Below, piece by piece: positions 26,701 through 41,700 of a DNA stretch of 64,000 nt (position 1 is its first letter; the number at the start of each line of letters is the position of its first letter). Under the pieces are notes generated by a model. The model saw nothing but the letters and a program-made list of their open reading frames with translations. It searched no databases and was not told the origin of the DNA. The stretch is taken from contig JADLSH010000127.1 of the NCBI GenBank assembly GCA_016169945.1, positions 3,102,501-3,166,500 on the forward strand, given 5' to 3'. A program made the translations under genes and the position numbers. The stretch is from Trachythela sp. YZ-2020 (lineage: Eukaryota; Cnidaria; Anthozoa; Malacalcyonacea; Clavulariidae).

Positions 26701-29700
26701 AAACCCTAAATTCTAATACCAATACAATACAATACTTACAAGACGATTCTTATCTTTTGATTCTGAGGAAGGCAATGAAATGGAATTCAAATATGTTGTA
26801 GACCATTTGCAGATTTACCGGAGCGTATAGCATTATACACGCGTAGCCTCGACTTCATTCTTTGATTTCTTTAGAATTTCATTCAGACTTACGTAGTGTT
26901 TGGAGTCATCTGTCTTTTTTCAAAATAAAGTTCTGCAAATGGACTACATGAGAAACTAACGTAGAAGGTTTAGGTGGTGCATATTTCGAGTGAAATAATA
27001 TATACAATTCACTCGAAATATCCACCACCTAAACCTTCTACCTTAATTTCAATCGAGTGAGATGCAGAAAAAAAACATGTCTTTGACCATCGCTAGCAAA
27101 GCTACCCACCTGCAAATACCATCCAAATTACCATTACAGGCAATCAGGGTAAAACAGTGTAGGAAGTAATATTATATCTTGCATTTATCTAGCACTGTAA
27201 CATTAGGTTTTTCATATCTGTTGTTTTAAATAGGTGTCTAAAATTATCGATAACTTCAATGGTTTTAATATACGAAAAATCAAGGAGGGAAAATACATGA
27301 TTCTTGGGAAAATCATCTTCGTGCGGGTAAGTCGTGTGGAATATTTTTATGAATTTCTAAATCTTTCCATTTCTTTTGTGTATATCTTCGTTGTTGTTGA
27401 TCGCTTTCCATATCTTTCTCGCAAGTTTAGGCTTCTTAGTTCTACAGTTGAGATGCCTGCAAGGCATATTTTAAGGAATTTACAGTTGTGGGCCAAAACT
27501 AAGATTATAGGGCCCTCAGCTCTGAGTATTGATTACGATTGCGTAATATCGAATGCTTCCTAAACTCATTGAATGATTGAAATGCGATTTTGTATTTGTG
27601 TTTTATTGTTTCACAGACACATATTCGTACAGAGGGAGTATGGGCACCAAAGAAATGCTCAATAGTCTGATACTATTACTATTTGTGATAGTCTCTCGAC
27701 TCTCTCAGTATCTATAGCAGTGTGTACTCTATTGTCTGGTGATCTAGTCATCTAAGAGTACAAAAAATAGATGTGTTCCACTATGCACTAATGTAAAGAA
27801 TGATGCTACGAGGCCCACGCAATGGTGGACCAATCGTCTGTCAGTGGTGGGCCACTTGTAGGGCCTGGTGGGCCATTTGACCCACCACTTTATATGTTAA
27901 AATATGCCTTGGATGCCTGCGGAGGAGGCTACTTTCAGCGCTAAATTCCTACATATTTCCAACATTTTCTTTCATTACTCCTGCTTCACTGACTTTTACG
28001 TATTCATATTTTGATTATCAATATGACAAGCGTAAGCCGTAAGGTGCAGGGTATATTATTATAAACGTTGTTCTTTCTTTTATCCAGATGTTAAACGGGC
28101 ATGTTCTTCTGCGTATTGGTGGGGGTTGGGACACATTGGAACATTACCTTTTGACTCATTTGCCGAAAGTTGGTAAGTTTAGTGTTTAGATGTTTAAAAA
28201 ACACTTTCACACATTTTGAGAATGATTGCACTTAAATCTTATGGCTTATGCACCTAATGTGTAGTTGCAAATATAATTGTTCCATTCAAGTTGAAATATT
28301 TTCGCTTGGTTGTTTGATGAATGTATAGACTTGATCGATATTTTCGATTTATCCATCGGATAGGTTAAACGGGCTTCATACAACCCTGGATAAGAACATA
28401 TTTTTTGGTAATGAAGATGTATTGATCTGTATACCCTGACGATTTAAAGCGGCAGTTTTAAAGATTTAAATAATGTAATTAAACTAAACTAACTTATTTA
28501 TACTAGACAGGGAGAACAGTTAGCTTAAAGCTGATAGAGCTAGCGTTTCATGTGGTAAAGTCGCTTATTAGGGGGTTGTTTATATGAGACGAGCTAGCTC
28601 GGGTACCCGAGCTGGCCCGGTTTTGGCGAGTTCTCACGTTTGCTATTATGTCCTATTAAATTTCATCTTGCGTTTATATGGGAACCGATCTGTGTTACTA
28701 CAGTCTACAGGAGGAGACCGGAATAATCGGAGAAAATCTTGAAAGCGTGGCTCCCGTGTAGGTAGACTTGCTCCAAGTCGACCTCTGCTAGTCGAGGGCA
28801 GCACTGGCGAGCGCGAGCGACGAAGTCGCGACCTCGTCTCACACCGCGCATAAACAATTGACTTCCGCAAATTCCTTACTCTTTCGCAAATACTTCCTTG
28901 AAAATTCCTTCGTTATAAAGACGTACCGTGTAGGTAGCGATAAACGATATGCTTGAGGGTTTCTAGGATCAAACTACCTGAAAAATATAACAAGAATTTC
29001 GACTAGACTAGACTAGACTAGACTAGTCAGGCTAGTATTTGTAGCAACAGTCAGCACTCAGTCAGACTAGCAATACTGCAATGGCCAATTAGCCTTTCTC
29101 ACGCCATGCGACCAGGCCTTGTCCGCCATTTTTGGGTGGGCAACCGCACGGGGAAATAGACGGCAACAAGAGAAGTAGGCCGTCACCTGTAAGTTAAAAA
29201 TGTGCCTAGAAAATGATTTCCGTTGCACCCATCGCGAGACTAAGAATTTCTTTCATGATCCTGTGTAGAACCGGTCGCAATGAAATATCAAAAAGGCCCT
29301 CAGTCATAAGTGTGCACCAATATAAGGAGAAATCGACCATATTCTTATTCTGAGACGGACAATGATACCTTCGAAAAAAAAAAAAATGTTCAAATTCGAA
29401 ATGCTTAATGCGCTATCGGATAGATATGAGGAAAAAGAAAACTATATTGGCAATGAGTTTATCATTTCACTACCGAGTTATAGAGAGATAGAAGTTTTGA
29501 AAAAATAATAATAATTAGTTTGTTTTGGGTATATATATAGGACAAAAAACAGGATTGACATAGCTCCGCTGGTCCCTCGGTGCACTCGGCGCTTTCGCTT
29601 CCGGCAACAACCAGTGAAGCGCCGACAAGATGCAAGGCTGATGTTTGTGACTTTAAGCCGTCAATAATGCAAGAACACTGCGCGCTGCATGGGGTATGAA

Positions 29701-32700
29701 CATGAACTCACTTCAGACACTGTTCGTGTTCATATATCTATCCCTCTACCTATCTAATGGTAAAACACATTCAAAACAACACCAACACATATATTGCCAA
29801 CTGCATATACAATCACACAAATACACACCATCTACAATAATAAGTACTTTTAAAACTACTTTGACACGAGAATACTTGGATAATTTGAATTTAGCATTTG
29901 ACCGCATTTCGTATGATATCAATGGCATCGTATCAGAATACTTGATATCAAATTTCCCATTTTTCAGTTGAATACCATTTCCCAGCATACAAATATCATG
30001 AGCATGGTGATTTCCCAGCATTAATAAATTAAGGGAACACTTTAATGCAGATTTATGACATTTACAATAAACATTAATAAAAACTTTGGCAAATCTAAAA
30101 AAAAACAGGCGTAAATAAACAACTATAACAATATGGCGCCGATACTGGCATTGAACAATATTTTAATTTCACTTTGGTTGATAATATATTTTCGAATGCG
30201 CCAATAAGTTATTATAATTATAATCAGTATATGCATCATAAGTTGCCTCAGTCACCTCACTTTCCTCATCACTTTCAAAGCAATCATCATCATCATCTAT
30301 CTGTTATTCGTTGTTCATACTTCTGCTCGTTTGTAGGCCGTTTGGCACGTTATTTCCGTTTGTGCATACTTGGAGCGGCGCATGAGCAGCGATTAGTGGA
30401 CACAGCTTTCCATTCTTAACAATCTACATTTTTCCTTTTCCATCCATCGCCGGAACAAGATCTATCCAACCAATGTTCGTTCGTACCCCCCCATCCAATC
30501 AATGTACATTCGTGCTGATTTGGATACTCCACAAGCTCAGTTTGGTGTTGTCTGATATACCTGGCTAACGGGTAAGCACGTGCTCATTCACACACTGCTT
30601 AGCATCCAGCCTGCTCTGGCATTTTATTTGATACATTTCCCAGACTTGAATAACAGAAACCTGCATACTTTGTTTAATTGGTAATCATTTGAACTCTTGC
30701 TTCATAAAAGAAAACAAACAGTGCGTCTTCAAATTCGAACTTGGTGTAAAAACTTCAACAAAAGATCTTAGATTCTTCTACAAATCTGTAAAGTGGTCTT
30801 CTTCTCTTAAAAATGAATTAACTCTTTTTCTTCTGAAACGCGCGAAACGTGTTAATCCCTGATCTTCCAAATTTTAAAGAACTTTTCGCATTAATTTTAC
30901 ATTTTTTTAAATGCTATTTACATAATTTTTAAAGATTAATAACATGATAAGTTGGATTAATAATGGTAACGGATGGTAGCAGTTGTGAACATAACACTTT
31001 GCAGTAAACCGATCACGACCCATTATCATATCTTCCCCACGGTCCCCAATCACTGCTATGGCTTCCTGAGTGTCCAAAATTAGTGATGTGCTGTGAACTG
31101 GAGTGATAAAACAGCAGATGTGTGTCGTTCGGTCCAGGGTGTAGTGGTAGCATGGTCTGAGAGGCATGGTGCGCGCCTTTTCACGAATCGATGTGGTCTC
31201 ATGGTAACAGGAGGCATGGGGAGCACTCTTGATACATTCACATAAAAAAGCTTAGTTACAATCAACATATAGACGATATCAACATATTACAAGGTGAAAA
31301 ACAATCAAGATATAATTCATGACAGTCCGAATCATTTCAAAAAAGGTTTCAACCAAGGATTTCAACAACTGACTGTTGAAGAGGTGGACTGAAGAATTTT
31401 GATTAAACTAGATTTTGCGTCTTCGAATCTCCCCCACTTCTTTTGGTTTCGACCTTCTTGTGTCTACTTTCCCTCTGCTATCGAATATGAAAATACACGG
31501 GTCCCTATCGATCACGCATTCTCTCTACTTTCTTTTACGATATCACTAAATACTCAACATTAAAATGTTATAATCTGCAATCTTCCAGAAGTTTTTACTG
31601 ATATCATGGAATTTTCAGCCAAATTTCTCAATCAGGTGACAGTATCTTCCATCGTTTGTGTGAGCAAGCGTATCAATTCGTAAGACATCGGTTCTTCCTA
31701 GTGCAGAGCTACCGTCATTTCCATGTAAATTCGTGGTCAAGGGGTTACTTTGGGGTTTCTACGCAAATGGCTTCATAAGTTCTTTCAACAGGTAACTGAT
31801 AACAAACTTCAATCATGTCTAGCAAGCGTCACCAATTAATGATTTGACCAGAAAAATACTTGGACTCATTCTGCAGATCACAGATTTTATTGTTGTGTTG
31901 TCCTAAAATTGTCGTTTTTCGAGTATCTATTTTGAGTTTCAAATATATTATTTGTAAATTTGTTCCTTTCTGTTTCGCTAGTTATATCAGTTGTTCGCCA
32001 GTTAATTTCAGTCTGTTCTTAATTTCACCCCCGAGGCGCCAAAGGTCAGGTGCGCAGCACTTGCCAGTGGGTCGTCACTTAACGAAGGAGCAGTAAAGTA
32101 ATTTCACCACTGTCTCGCCTATTGGTCAACCTGGCACAATGTCAATATATTCTTTTGCGATTCGATACTGTGAGCCGCGAACCTGCAAAATCGCCATTGT
32201 TTCGCATTATGTATTGAATCCAGCGATTAGCACAGAAAAGTAGAAATGAGCCAACATAGCACAGAAAAAGCAAGCAAGCAAACAACTAAAGACTTTCAAG
32301 CGCAGCAAGTCATTTTTACTCTAATAAAGCACTGTATTTCGATAGTAATCGTTAATGCTACTCAGAGAAATAAAAATAGTCTGATGAACCTATAGTAAAT
32401 TGTCACGTTGTCTCTCTGCGGTACCTCTGTCTGCAAGACCAGCAAGAGCTGAACATTGTCTACTAATAGACTCCTGAAACACCCAATAATCCACTGAAAA
32501 TTGGCTGACCGATTGAACAAAACCTATTCAATTATATTAATGTTTAATTAAATGTTCAAACTATGAATGTGCTGTAATATATGTATCCATATATTAATAG
32601 CCATTATCAGCTGTTGTTATTGATATAATATGTTTTTCTGTGTGTGTTACTCTGTATATAATCTCTGGTTCTTTTGGTATCGAAGAAAAACATACATTCG

Positions 32701-35700
32701 TCATTTTGTCTTACATGGTATTATTGAAAAACCAATGTCAATTTTTATTTTAATAAATATTAATTTTCGAATTTATTCCTTGTGCCCACTCCCTTAAACA
32801 AATATTACTACAGAATTATTTGCTTTTACTTATTTGTATTGGTAAACATTTTTATGCATAAATACATTGAACATGTTAAACAGTGAACTACATTTATTTT
32901 GTAGAAATTAGTTAACAGTATAATTGTAATGTTAATAGTTAATTTTACTAGGTATTTAAAATATAAAGTATAATTTTATAACAATTGTAATCTGTCAATG
33001 TTTAAATTGAACATAGGCGTGCAATATGTGAACTTTCTAATGGAAAAAATACACGAACTGCTGCAAGAACCATAGATAGGTGAAGGTCAGTCTCGCGATC
33101 TAATGGTCAAGTCATTGAATGCCTGGTTGATAGTGACTGGGTCCCAATATTTGCTTAATGACTTGATTGATGAAAACAATGCCAACTTGACGTTGACTAA
33201 ATTCGTTAGCCACATAGAAGTTCTGACGAAATGATGTTCAACTGCAAATCAAGCCTCGTTGAAAAGAAATCATCAGCAAATCAGAAGAAAGGTGAAAAAT
33301 TCTCATCAAACAAAAAAGAGGAAATATTGGACAAATTAGGCTCAAAAAAAGAAAAGGACAAAAATCGAATCAAAAATGAAAGGATACTGAGAATGATCAA
33401 AATTTCTCTCAACTGAAAAAGAGATCTTCATTTAATTACTGATTAAACAAATACTGAGAATGATCAACGTTTCGTTTGTTGAAACTGACAAGATTTCAAG
33501 GCAACGCCTAACATTAGCAACCTTGTGTGTTCGCATGCTTGTGTGCATGCTTGTCCAGGCAACGATTCCAGGAAAGACCCTGATTCACAGACTCTATATG
33601 CCCTTCACGATTCAACAGATAAATGCTAAAAGAATAATGCTTTCTAAGAGAGTAATCCTAACGTATCTCTCTTGGCTACTTTAATAGAACTTAAATTATG
33701 TAAAATGAAAAGATGTTTAATCATGAATAAATGTATTTCAACAGGCAACTGTAATATAGCATAAGCTTTGCATTCGCCCCACTCATTGAACATGGCCCAA
33801 TCTAATAAACCTTCAATGTTGCATCGGATTCTAAGTAATCGTAGTATCGACCATCGTATGACATGAATAGTTTTTCACCCAATCGTACGATTGGAGATTG
33901 CTTGTATGAACCACCAGATCATCGTATCTGCTGAGGCAGGAGTAGATTGATTCATCAAACTAGGAGACTTCAGATCTCGTAGCGTGATTGGAGGGTCAAT
34001 TTCGTGCTTCTGAAGGATGTCCGCGGGCTAGATCATTTCAGATTATGGTGGGCTGACCCAGGTAAATTACAACCTTCAGACAGCGTTGGATTCCCTATCA
34101 TTACGCAGTAATTAAATACAGAAAGTCCAATTTGGCAATTGCATGTTGTGATGGTTACGGCTAGCGATCAAAATTGCATCAAGTCAAGCACGTGTGATTG
34201 AGGTTGATCAGGCTTCCCAGAGTCGCGCCTTCGCGCACAGGCCTCAAGCTCGGTCAACACAAAGTGATCTGATCTGGGTGGACTATGGGTGACGTGGGTG
34301 GTTTCTGTCATCTGCCTATCTCTGAGACGTGTGGTGGACTATGATCTATGACATCTTTTTCGTCTCTCGTAATGAGAATGCCGCCCGTGAGCAAAATGGA
34401 ATTTCCGATGGCCAGCCTTTAGTTTCATGGGCAAGGACAAAGCAATGGACATAGCTCAGCTTTCTTACAGTTTCATGGCATAGTAAGACCATAAATGACA
34501 AGCAATGACCAAACTGAGTAAGATGGATTCTGACTGAGCATCGATCCATCAGACCCAATGATTGCCATGCATACGAGAGATTCTTTGATCCAGAGTTTTT
34601 TCCATCCGACCTATCTTAACATATTCTTTTCAAGTAGTTGGGCACATCCACTTGTCTTTCACAGTCCATCAGTAGCAAGGAAGTTAGTTCGATTTTTGCT
34701 TTTTCACGGTAAGCCGTTTATGAAGAAAGTCAGAATAGGCTTTAGAACTCCAAGCGTCCAGTTTGCGGCATGAGTAGGTGCAATAATTCAAGTCGAGACA
34801 GAAGGTGACATTGAGTTTAGCCTAAGGAGAGGCAGGGTAGAGGCATGAGCTGAATCTGTGACAGCTTTTGATAATATCATGTAGTTCACCTATATCATCT
34901 TTGTAGCAGTTGACACTGGGCTGTGTAATCTGCGATACTATCATCATTTTCATCTTCAAACTATCACTAAGATAGTTGTGTTCACTGTTTCCACTTACAA
35001 TTTCAGATGGCAGATTTTCAGTAAAAAAATAATTTTCTACTTGTTTCAGGCTGGGATTCGAAAGCTCTGTTTCGGGGCTATGGCTTCTTTGAACCACTCT
35101 GTCGACTTGGATACTACTTTTTCCTCTGCATCTTCTCCTATCTTCATACTTTGACAATCTTACTACTTCTTCCACTGCATTTCCACATACATGCAATCCA
35201 GTTTCTCAATATGACTGTTTCTAATACTTCTCTGTAAAATTGTTAGCATCCTGCATCTTGTAATTCTGTTGATGGTACTTCACAACTTTCCCTCCTGTCT
35301 TAGCAATCCAATCTTTGTCCTTCTCCTAGCACTTCATATGATGTGCTGCCTTTTTAGTCTCGCATGCAATGGTCTACTTTTTCTTAAAAAATCCTATCAT
35401 CTTTCAATCCTCCATTGCTTCGCAAAAAATTTGCATCTTATCTCTCTAGTATTAAACAAGGGGGCATTATAAGTTTCTTTCTCCTTTAATTAAGTTTAAT
35501 AAATTTTATTTAAGAATTTAGATACATAAATAATACATTGAGATTTTAATGTATAAAATAAATTCTCAGATTCCAAATGGGAAAGGGCCAATTTTTTATT
35601 AGAATGACGTTTATGATACGGCATTTCTTATAATTATTATATATCACCGTAACCCCCTGATATACCAAACTTGATTTTTCCATAATATTTTCGTTGACCG

Positions 35701-38700
35701 CCCCACTTTGGGATTTGGATATTTCCTGCAACTACATCTGCATGTTAGATTTTTTTTTCGGTGATTTACATACTTGTAACTACTTTTGGATAAAAGAATT
35801 GAGGATTTCTCTTGCTATTTTGTATATCGGAACACACACATTTTTTTGCAATTTCCTTTCTTTTTTATTTTTGAGTTTTTTTTTCATTTTTTTTTTTATT
35901 CAACAACATATTTCGTTATAGCCGTTAAGTCTCTAATATTTTGTTCGTCGCTCCTACACTTGTCCGAAAAATTTGCCTTTTATTGTTTTACATCTACTTT
36001 ACTCGTAAAAATATGGTAATACCAGCCGGGTTTAAACAATGCGTAGTTGGCTGATGCTAATAACATTTTTCGGTCTTCTTTAGAGCTTAGGCAAGCTGAC
36101 AGATGTCATTTTTAAACGCTTGTTTGTCATGCGTTGCATACCATGACAAGCATTAAAACTTTTTTATTTGGCATTTCTACCACTTTATAACGGACGCGTG
36201 ATTTCAAGATTTCGCGTTTGTAAAACATTCTTCAGTTTTTCAAGACCTGAGGACGACGCGTTTCTTTTTATTTTAGTTTTGATTTCAATTTGTGGTGACT
36301 GGTGGCACTGACACAAGTTCGTGTGGAGAACGTCGTGCACAAGTATGCGACCAAGGAAAACAGAATTTGGGTTTAAAGGAGTGAATTTAGTAAAGTAAAA
36401 ACACATAACTATTATTCGTAAGTACTATTTACGTCACTAAATCACTCCTTCGCTTGTTGTCATCCTTTGTTGCCGTGTGGTTTGCCATCCAAAAATGGCG
36501 GACAAGGTCTGGCAGCATGGCGCGAGAAAGGTCAATTGGCAAACCTACCCAGGCAAAAGCCTGCATGTCGGAAAATTTCCAGTTATTTTGAGAAAGGATG
36601 GTAAAACCTAAAATCATACCCGAAGGAATTAGGTCGAAAACGTTTTGCAACTGTAGGGCACATTCTTCTCAAGTCTATACTGTAACTATGTAAAAGACTG
36701 AAATACTTATAGTTTAACATAAACTGAGAAAGGAGAAATTTCATAAATGGCCTTGCAACTGGCGACGTGTAGGAATCTTTTTGGAGTGGGGATTTGTGAC
36801 GTTTTTACCGTTGTATCAAGACAACGATACCTATTGCTATGGATTATCAGTAAGTTTGAGAATTGTTAAAGCATAGATGAGATTCATCTTATAATTCGTG
36901 CAGGCGTTAAACCACAGGTTAACTAGGACCATAGTCCCTATAATACAGTGTCTGGAAACGCGGCAAACATGAAAGTTAATAGCCATGTCCGTGGGTTAAT
37001 GTTGAGGGTGTACTGAGAGTGCACGTTTTCTTTGTTTTACAAATGTTAATATTCAGCTGCAGGGATTTTATTGGCTGCTTCCTTCATTATGCTGAAAGAA
37101 CAATGTGTTTACTGAGCGTGAAGTTGCACAAACATGAACAAAAACATAGAACAAAAGCTTTAGATGCGGTTCCAGACACTGTGTTATAGGGACTGTGCTA
37201 GGACAAACCAATAATCGCACCTATATCCTGCGTCTGTGGCACGCAGCGTGCAGACTTCAACTATATATTTGGCATTGCGTTCGGTCTGAGATTGACAGGC
37301 GAATTGCTCCATGCATACTTTAGTCTACTTGATGTATCTAATGTAGCCACCCTGGCTATGGTAGTCAGGCTATCCTTGGACTGAATGTTTAATCGAAGAG
37401 AAATGAAGGTCTCCCAGAGGGGTCTGTGTGTTCCCGTATTGACTGCAAAATTTTCCCTTTGTTCCCTTCAAAAAAATGTCCCCAAGAAAGAACACATTTG
37501 ATGACAGTGGGAGGGAGGAGGGGGCTGAATAGAGCCCAAAAATTGATGACGTAGTTGTCCGAGTCACACGTACGAAAACGTACGATCAGTTGTATAAGAT
37601 CTTGTCGAAGGTCAGATCAAAGAAAACCAGAGTGATATTTAAGTTTAAGTAAATTCATCATCCGTGACTGCGGCTATGAATAATCCCCGGCGATGTTCAT
37701 TGTTCAAAGAATATAAAGGAGGTCCCCCCTATATATATAGTTTACTGGTCCCCCCCTAAAAACTATAAACGGACACAAACCGGAATGACGTCATTTGATA
37801 TCGGGTATTCGGGTCACATGTTTGAGCTTGCATGTTTATCTTTTGCAAAAGATTTCAGCTGCACGTCGCGGGTCAAGTCGTTAGCATTTTGATCTTTACG
37901 GATCAACCTTTTGTGAATTTCTCTTCTCTATTTCAAAGGTATGTCTATAAAAGCGCTTATATTTCGTCTGTTGTTTTGTTGAGTAAATCTATTTTAATCT
38001 TAAAGCAAATTTTATACGCGTGCTTGCATGCAGGCTGTCCGTGAGTCCGTCGTACTTCTAATTTGAAAAACGTTATCTTTTTCGCTTTGTTTTTACAGCA
38101 AATTGTTTTGTTTTCATACAAAGTTTAACGTTAAAACAGCTAGTTGGCTTTCGTGTGAAATTATTAGTAGATTAGGCAATTCTTTTGTGATTCTTTTAGA
38201 TATAATATAGCTAATCTTTGAGGCTTGAGCACAATATTTTGTGCTGGCTTGGTGTGTAATATTACTCAGACATGTGCAAGAACTCGTGAAAAATGCATGA
38301 TATTTTTGGATGTGTCTACTGTCTGCGAGTTTCAGCCTTTGTGGTGCTGAACTCGAGTATAATAGTCAAACTTTAGTATTTTCACAGACTTATGTGTTAT
38401 TTAGCGTACAAGTGTAAAGCAAAAGCTGCATTTTGTCGACATTTTGCGAAACTTTTCGTATGTTATTTGACAGCTGGTTTTGCAAGATTTATCAGTATGC
38501 AAATTTTCCTAAGTGTCAAGTTACATTCTCGAACTCATAAATGATTCATGCACCACAAAGAAATCAGCAGCGTATTCGGTATCTTTCTTAAGTCACTTTC
38601 GCGTTGAATTTCCCTTTTAAAACTGGTCCATTTGAGAAATTATATCATGTATTCGAAGTCGTTTATTATAGTAATTTTAAAGCACCTCAAAATATGTCAA

Positions 38701-41700
38701 AAAATACCTTCAAGCTGCGCCTTGTTCAAGACACTTCGGTGTTCTACAGTATATCATAGCTATAATGAACTCCTCATATATGACAATTTACATGAAATAT
38801 TCAGGAAGTCGTAATGGTTTCTTTTGTGAAGTTGTCACTCACTATATCTCTAATTAACTCGTTGCAAATTACAAAACATTATGTAAGGTAGTAATGTAAA
38901 ATAGATGAAGTATTTATTACCAGTAGACCTCGTTAATTAAAGTGAATAAAATTCACAATTTCCTATTCTGCCCAGGAAAAGCCCAGGGATGGATCCAGCA
39001 TGATCTGATAGGGGGGGCTGCTAAGTGGGTGCTGATCATGAAGCAGGGTGTGGCCAGCATCCAGTGGATCATCACTAAGGACCCACTGCACAGTCAAGGG
39101 GGTCATCTTGTCAGAATATTTTTGAAAAATATGATTGCCTAGATGGTCAAAAAGGCCTATCAATGGCCAGATACTTGATTTTTGTTTTGTCCTGTCAAAT
39201 CCAAAATTCAGATTTGATATGGAATTTGCACCCCTCCTACACCCCCCCTTGGCCAAGCATAGGAGGGGTGTGCATCCCCACAGTAAATCCATCCCTGATT
39301 CTGCCTAATGCCAGATGGTTTTATTATTATGAGCTCTTGTCTGTCCTTGTTGCTAAATGTCTTAGCTTAATTATTATGTACAATGTTCATTTAAGGCCAG
39401 ATGCATTTTCAGACCTGCCAACTTTACCAAATGCTAAACCTGGAGATTTTAAAACATAAGGACTAAAAAACCTGGAGATTGACAGCCAAACCTGGAGATT
39501 TCTGCATCGATGCTTTTCTAAAATTATTGCTGAAAATGGCAACTTTTAATGTAGTTAATAGTAATCTATACACCTTTATATGGACAAAATAGTTAGCTCA
39601 AGTAAATAGGGCAAAATTGAGACGAAATTCTTGACCTAAGAGAATCGAAGATATATGCTTCTTTTTGCGTACATTGTTTGCATCGCCATCCATTGCGCCA
39701 TTTTGATTTTGACAACAAGCACATGTGACTCAGTATAGTAATCTTAAATGATTTATTACTACTTACCAACTCACCGCTGACCATTATACTGAAATTGCAA
39801 AAGTATACTTTGTCTTTGATCAACTGTTGATGTTTTTATTTTTCATTCTTATTCTATTAGTATTTCTAAAAAATTCCGTTTACCGTGAGAAATGGCAGTG
39901 CTACCGGGTTCACGACCGTGAGAAGTTACTGTGAGAGTTGGCAGGTCTGCATTTTGGACTTGGCAATATTAATCCATTAATAGGACCCTTTTAGGGGAGT
40001 ATGTGGGTCGCACTTCCAAATTTCAAAATTAGTAATGTCATAGTTTCAAAAGGTCACCATGTCGCTTTCGCAATTTCACTATTGTGTTCCACCTTCTTTA
40101 TGTCTTTGTCGCTGTTTGGACAAAGTTTGTGTCATATGTCGATATTCTATTTCCTATATGTTGCTGTCTCAATGCAATGTTGCTTGTCAGAATTTACTCT
40201 CACAGGGCCCTATTAGTTAATAACATTAGTTAATAACGGGCCCAACTCTGTCTAATGCTAGGAATTTTTACCTCGATTTTTACTATCTGCCCTTGTCTCT
40301 TGTTAACTTGCTATGCCGCAATGTGCTCCAATGCACCCTTGTTTGTCTTTGCTATTTCCTTCTGTCTACTGCTGGATAATTTTATTCATCAAAGAGAAAG
40401 TGATGGGTATTAAGAGTTTGACAGCCCACAGGTTGTCAGGGCCACAGAGGGAAGGGAGGGGAGGCCAGAGGGCAATTTGCCCAGAGGGCAATTTGCCTTG
40501 GGCTCCACCTTGGGAGTGGGGTAAAAATTTAAGTAGGTTCCCTATCAGAGTATCAGGTCCGCTCAAGATGGCTCTGCATTAAAGTCAGGATCTGCCTGTT
40601 ATAAAAATATCAGGTGTGTCGTGTGTGTATCGACCTAATCAATCATTAAATGCTCGTTACTTTTGTTCCATTCCATACTTAAACAGGCATAAGCATGTGT
40701 TGCCGATTTAAAGGTCTATATAGCATTATCATGCAGCGAATGGTGGTCAACCTGCAGTTATCAAAGTGAGAAATAATGATAATTATTTTCATTATACATA
40801 GTAGTCTTGTATTTGAAGGCAAATATATAGAATTGAGAGATGTAGTTTAATTTTCTTGCTCCTATAAGTGTCAACATTCTTGAAGTTGACCACCATCTGC
40901 TGTCCTGTAACACGTGGTGTAACACGTGGTGAAACCTATTGTTTTTTCACTTTTAGCATCTGAGAACGGCCATTGTTCAACTGAGGCTGCCGTATCACCA
41001 TCTGTGTCAAAGACTCCTCAGAAATCACAACTGACAAAAATTTTGCACAAAGTCAAGAAAGAGCATCAGTTGAAAGGTAAACACATTTCTTTAGACTTGA
41101 AGACAGTAAATTGAATTGAATTCAGAACACTTGAACACTGGTAGATGAACCATGTATTGTGAACTATGTTAGCCCATTAACCCATTAGCTGGCAATGCGC
41201 CCAGATGCTACCTACTTGGTATTTTACTCTGTCTAATGCCAGACGATTTTACTCGTCAGTGGTAGGGTACTGCCAGTTAATGGGTTAACAAAACTATCTG
41301 CCAGTGTCTCTTGTTAACTCGTTAGCTGGCAATTTGCCCAGATGCTTCCTACTTTGACGATTTTACTTATCAGTGGTAGGGTACTGCCAGTTGATGGGTT
41401 AAGCTGTAATGCACGTTAATGTGCCATCATATTTGTTAAGGGGAAAGTGTTGGGTCAAGCAGTGGTGTGGACACCAGGGGGGGGGGCGAAGGGGGGAGAC
41501 CCCCCCCCAATAATTTCTGAAAGCCTTTGAATGATAGCCGATTAACTGTGCAACAAAGCTGTATCAATGATTTACAACCACGAAAGCCTTAATAGGCTAT
41601 AATTTAAGTAAATTTGCATGAAATTTAAGCCAAAAAGTTTTTGAGACTTGAGATTTGCAAGAGGGTGGTTATATGTAGGCAACCTAAGTTCGCACCCCCA

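Larger units (their letters stand above)
24574..27233 (+). other. Intron 1 of the GAS2-like gene
   Basis: It holds the GAGAGTTG-type repeat (about 24800-25790), which is itself interrupted by an inverted-repeat element (25482-25719), then a hAT-like MITE (26345-26674) and a hairpin (26962-27040). No coding exon is supported in it. Confidence 0.65.
28173..40956 (+). other. 12.8-kb intron 3 of the GAS2-like gene
   Basis: The largest intron here. Elements called separately: a truncated GGGGCCGGTTG MITE (28190-28385), an inverted-repeat element (28573-28856), a truncated fold-back arm (28935-28990), a GACTA microsatellite (about 28998-29024) and a hAT-like MITE (38973-39297). A repeat with GGCGGACAAGG/CCTTGTCCGCC occurs inverted at about 29095-29160 and 36455-36540. 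A full CRE palindrome TGACGTCA lies at 37786-37793. From 39300 on, degenerate CTGTCTAATGCC/TCTTGTTAACT units recur. The remaining AT-rich sequence shows no supported exon. Confidence 0.55.

Noticed and set aside
33231..33416. Lys-rich 61-codon ORF
   Set aside because: A-rich low complexity in an intron; composition alone explains the open frame.
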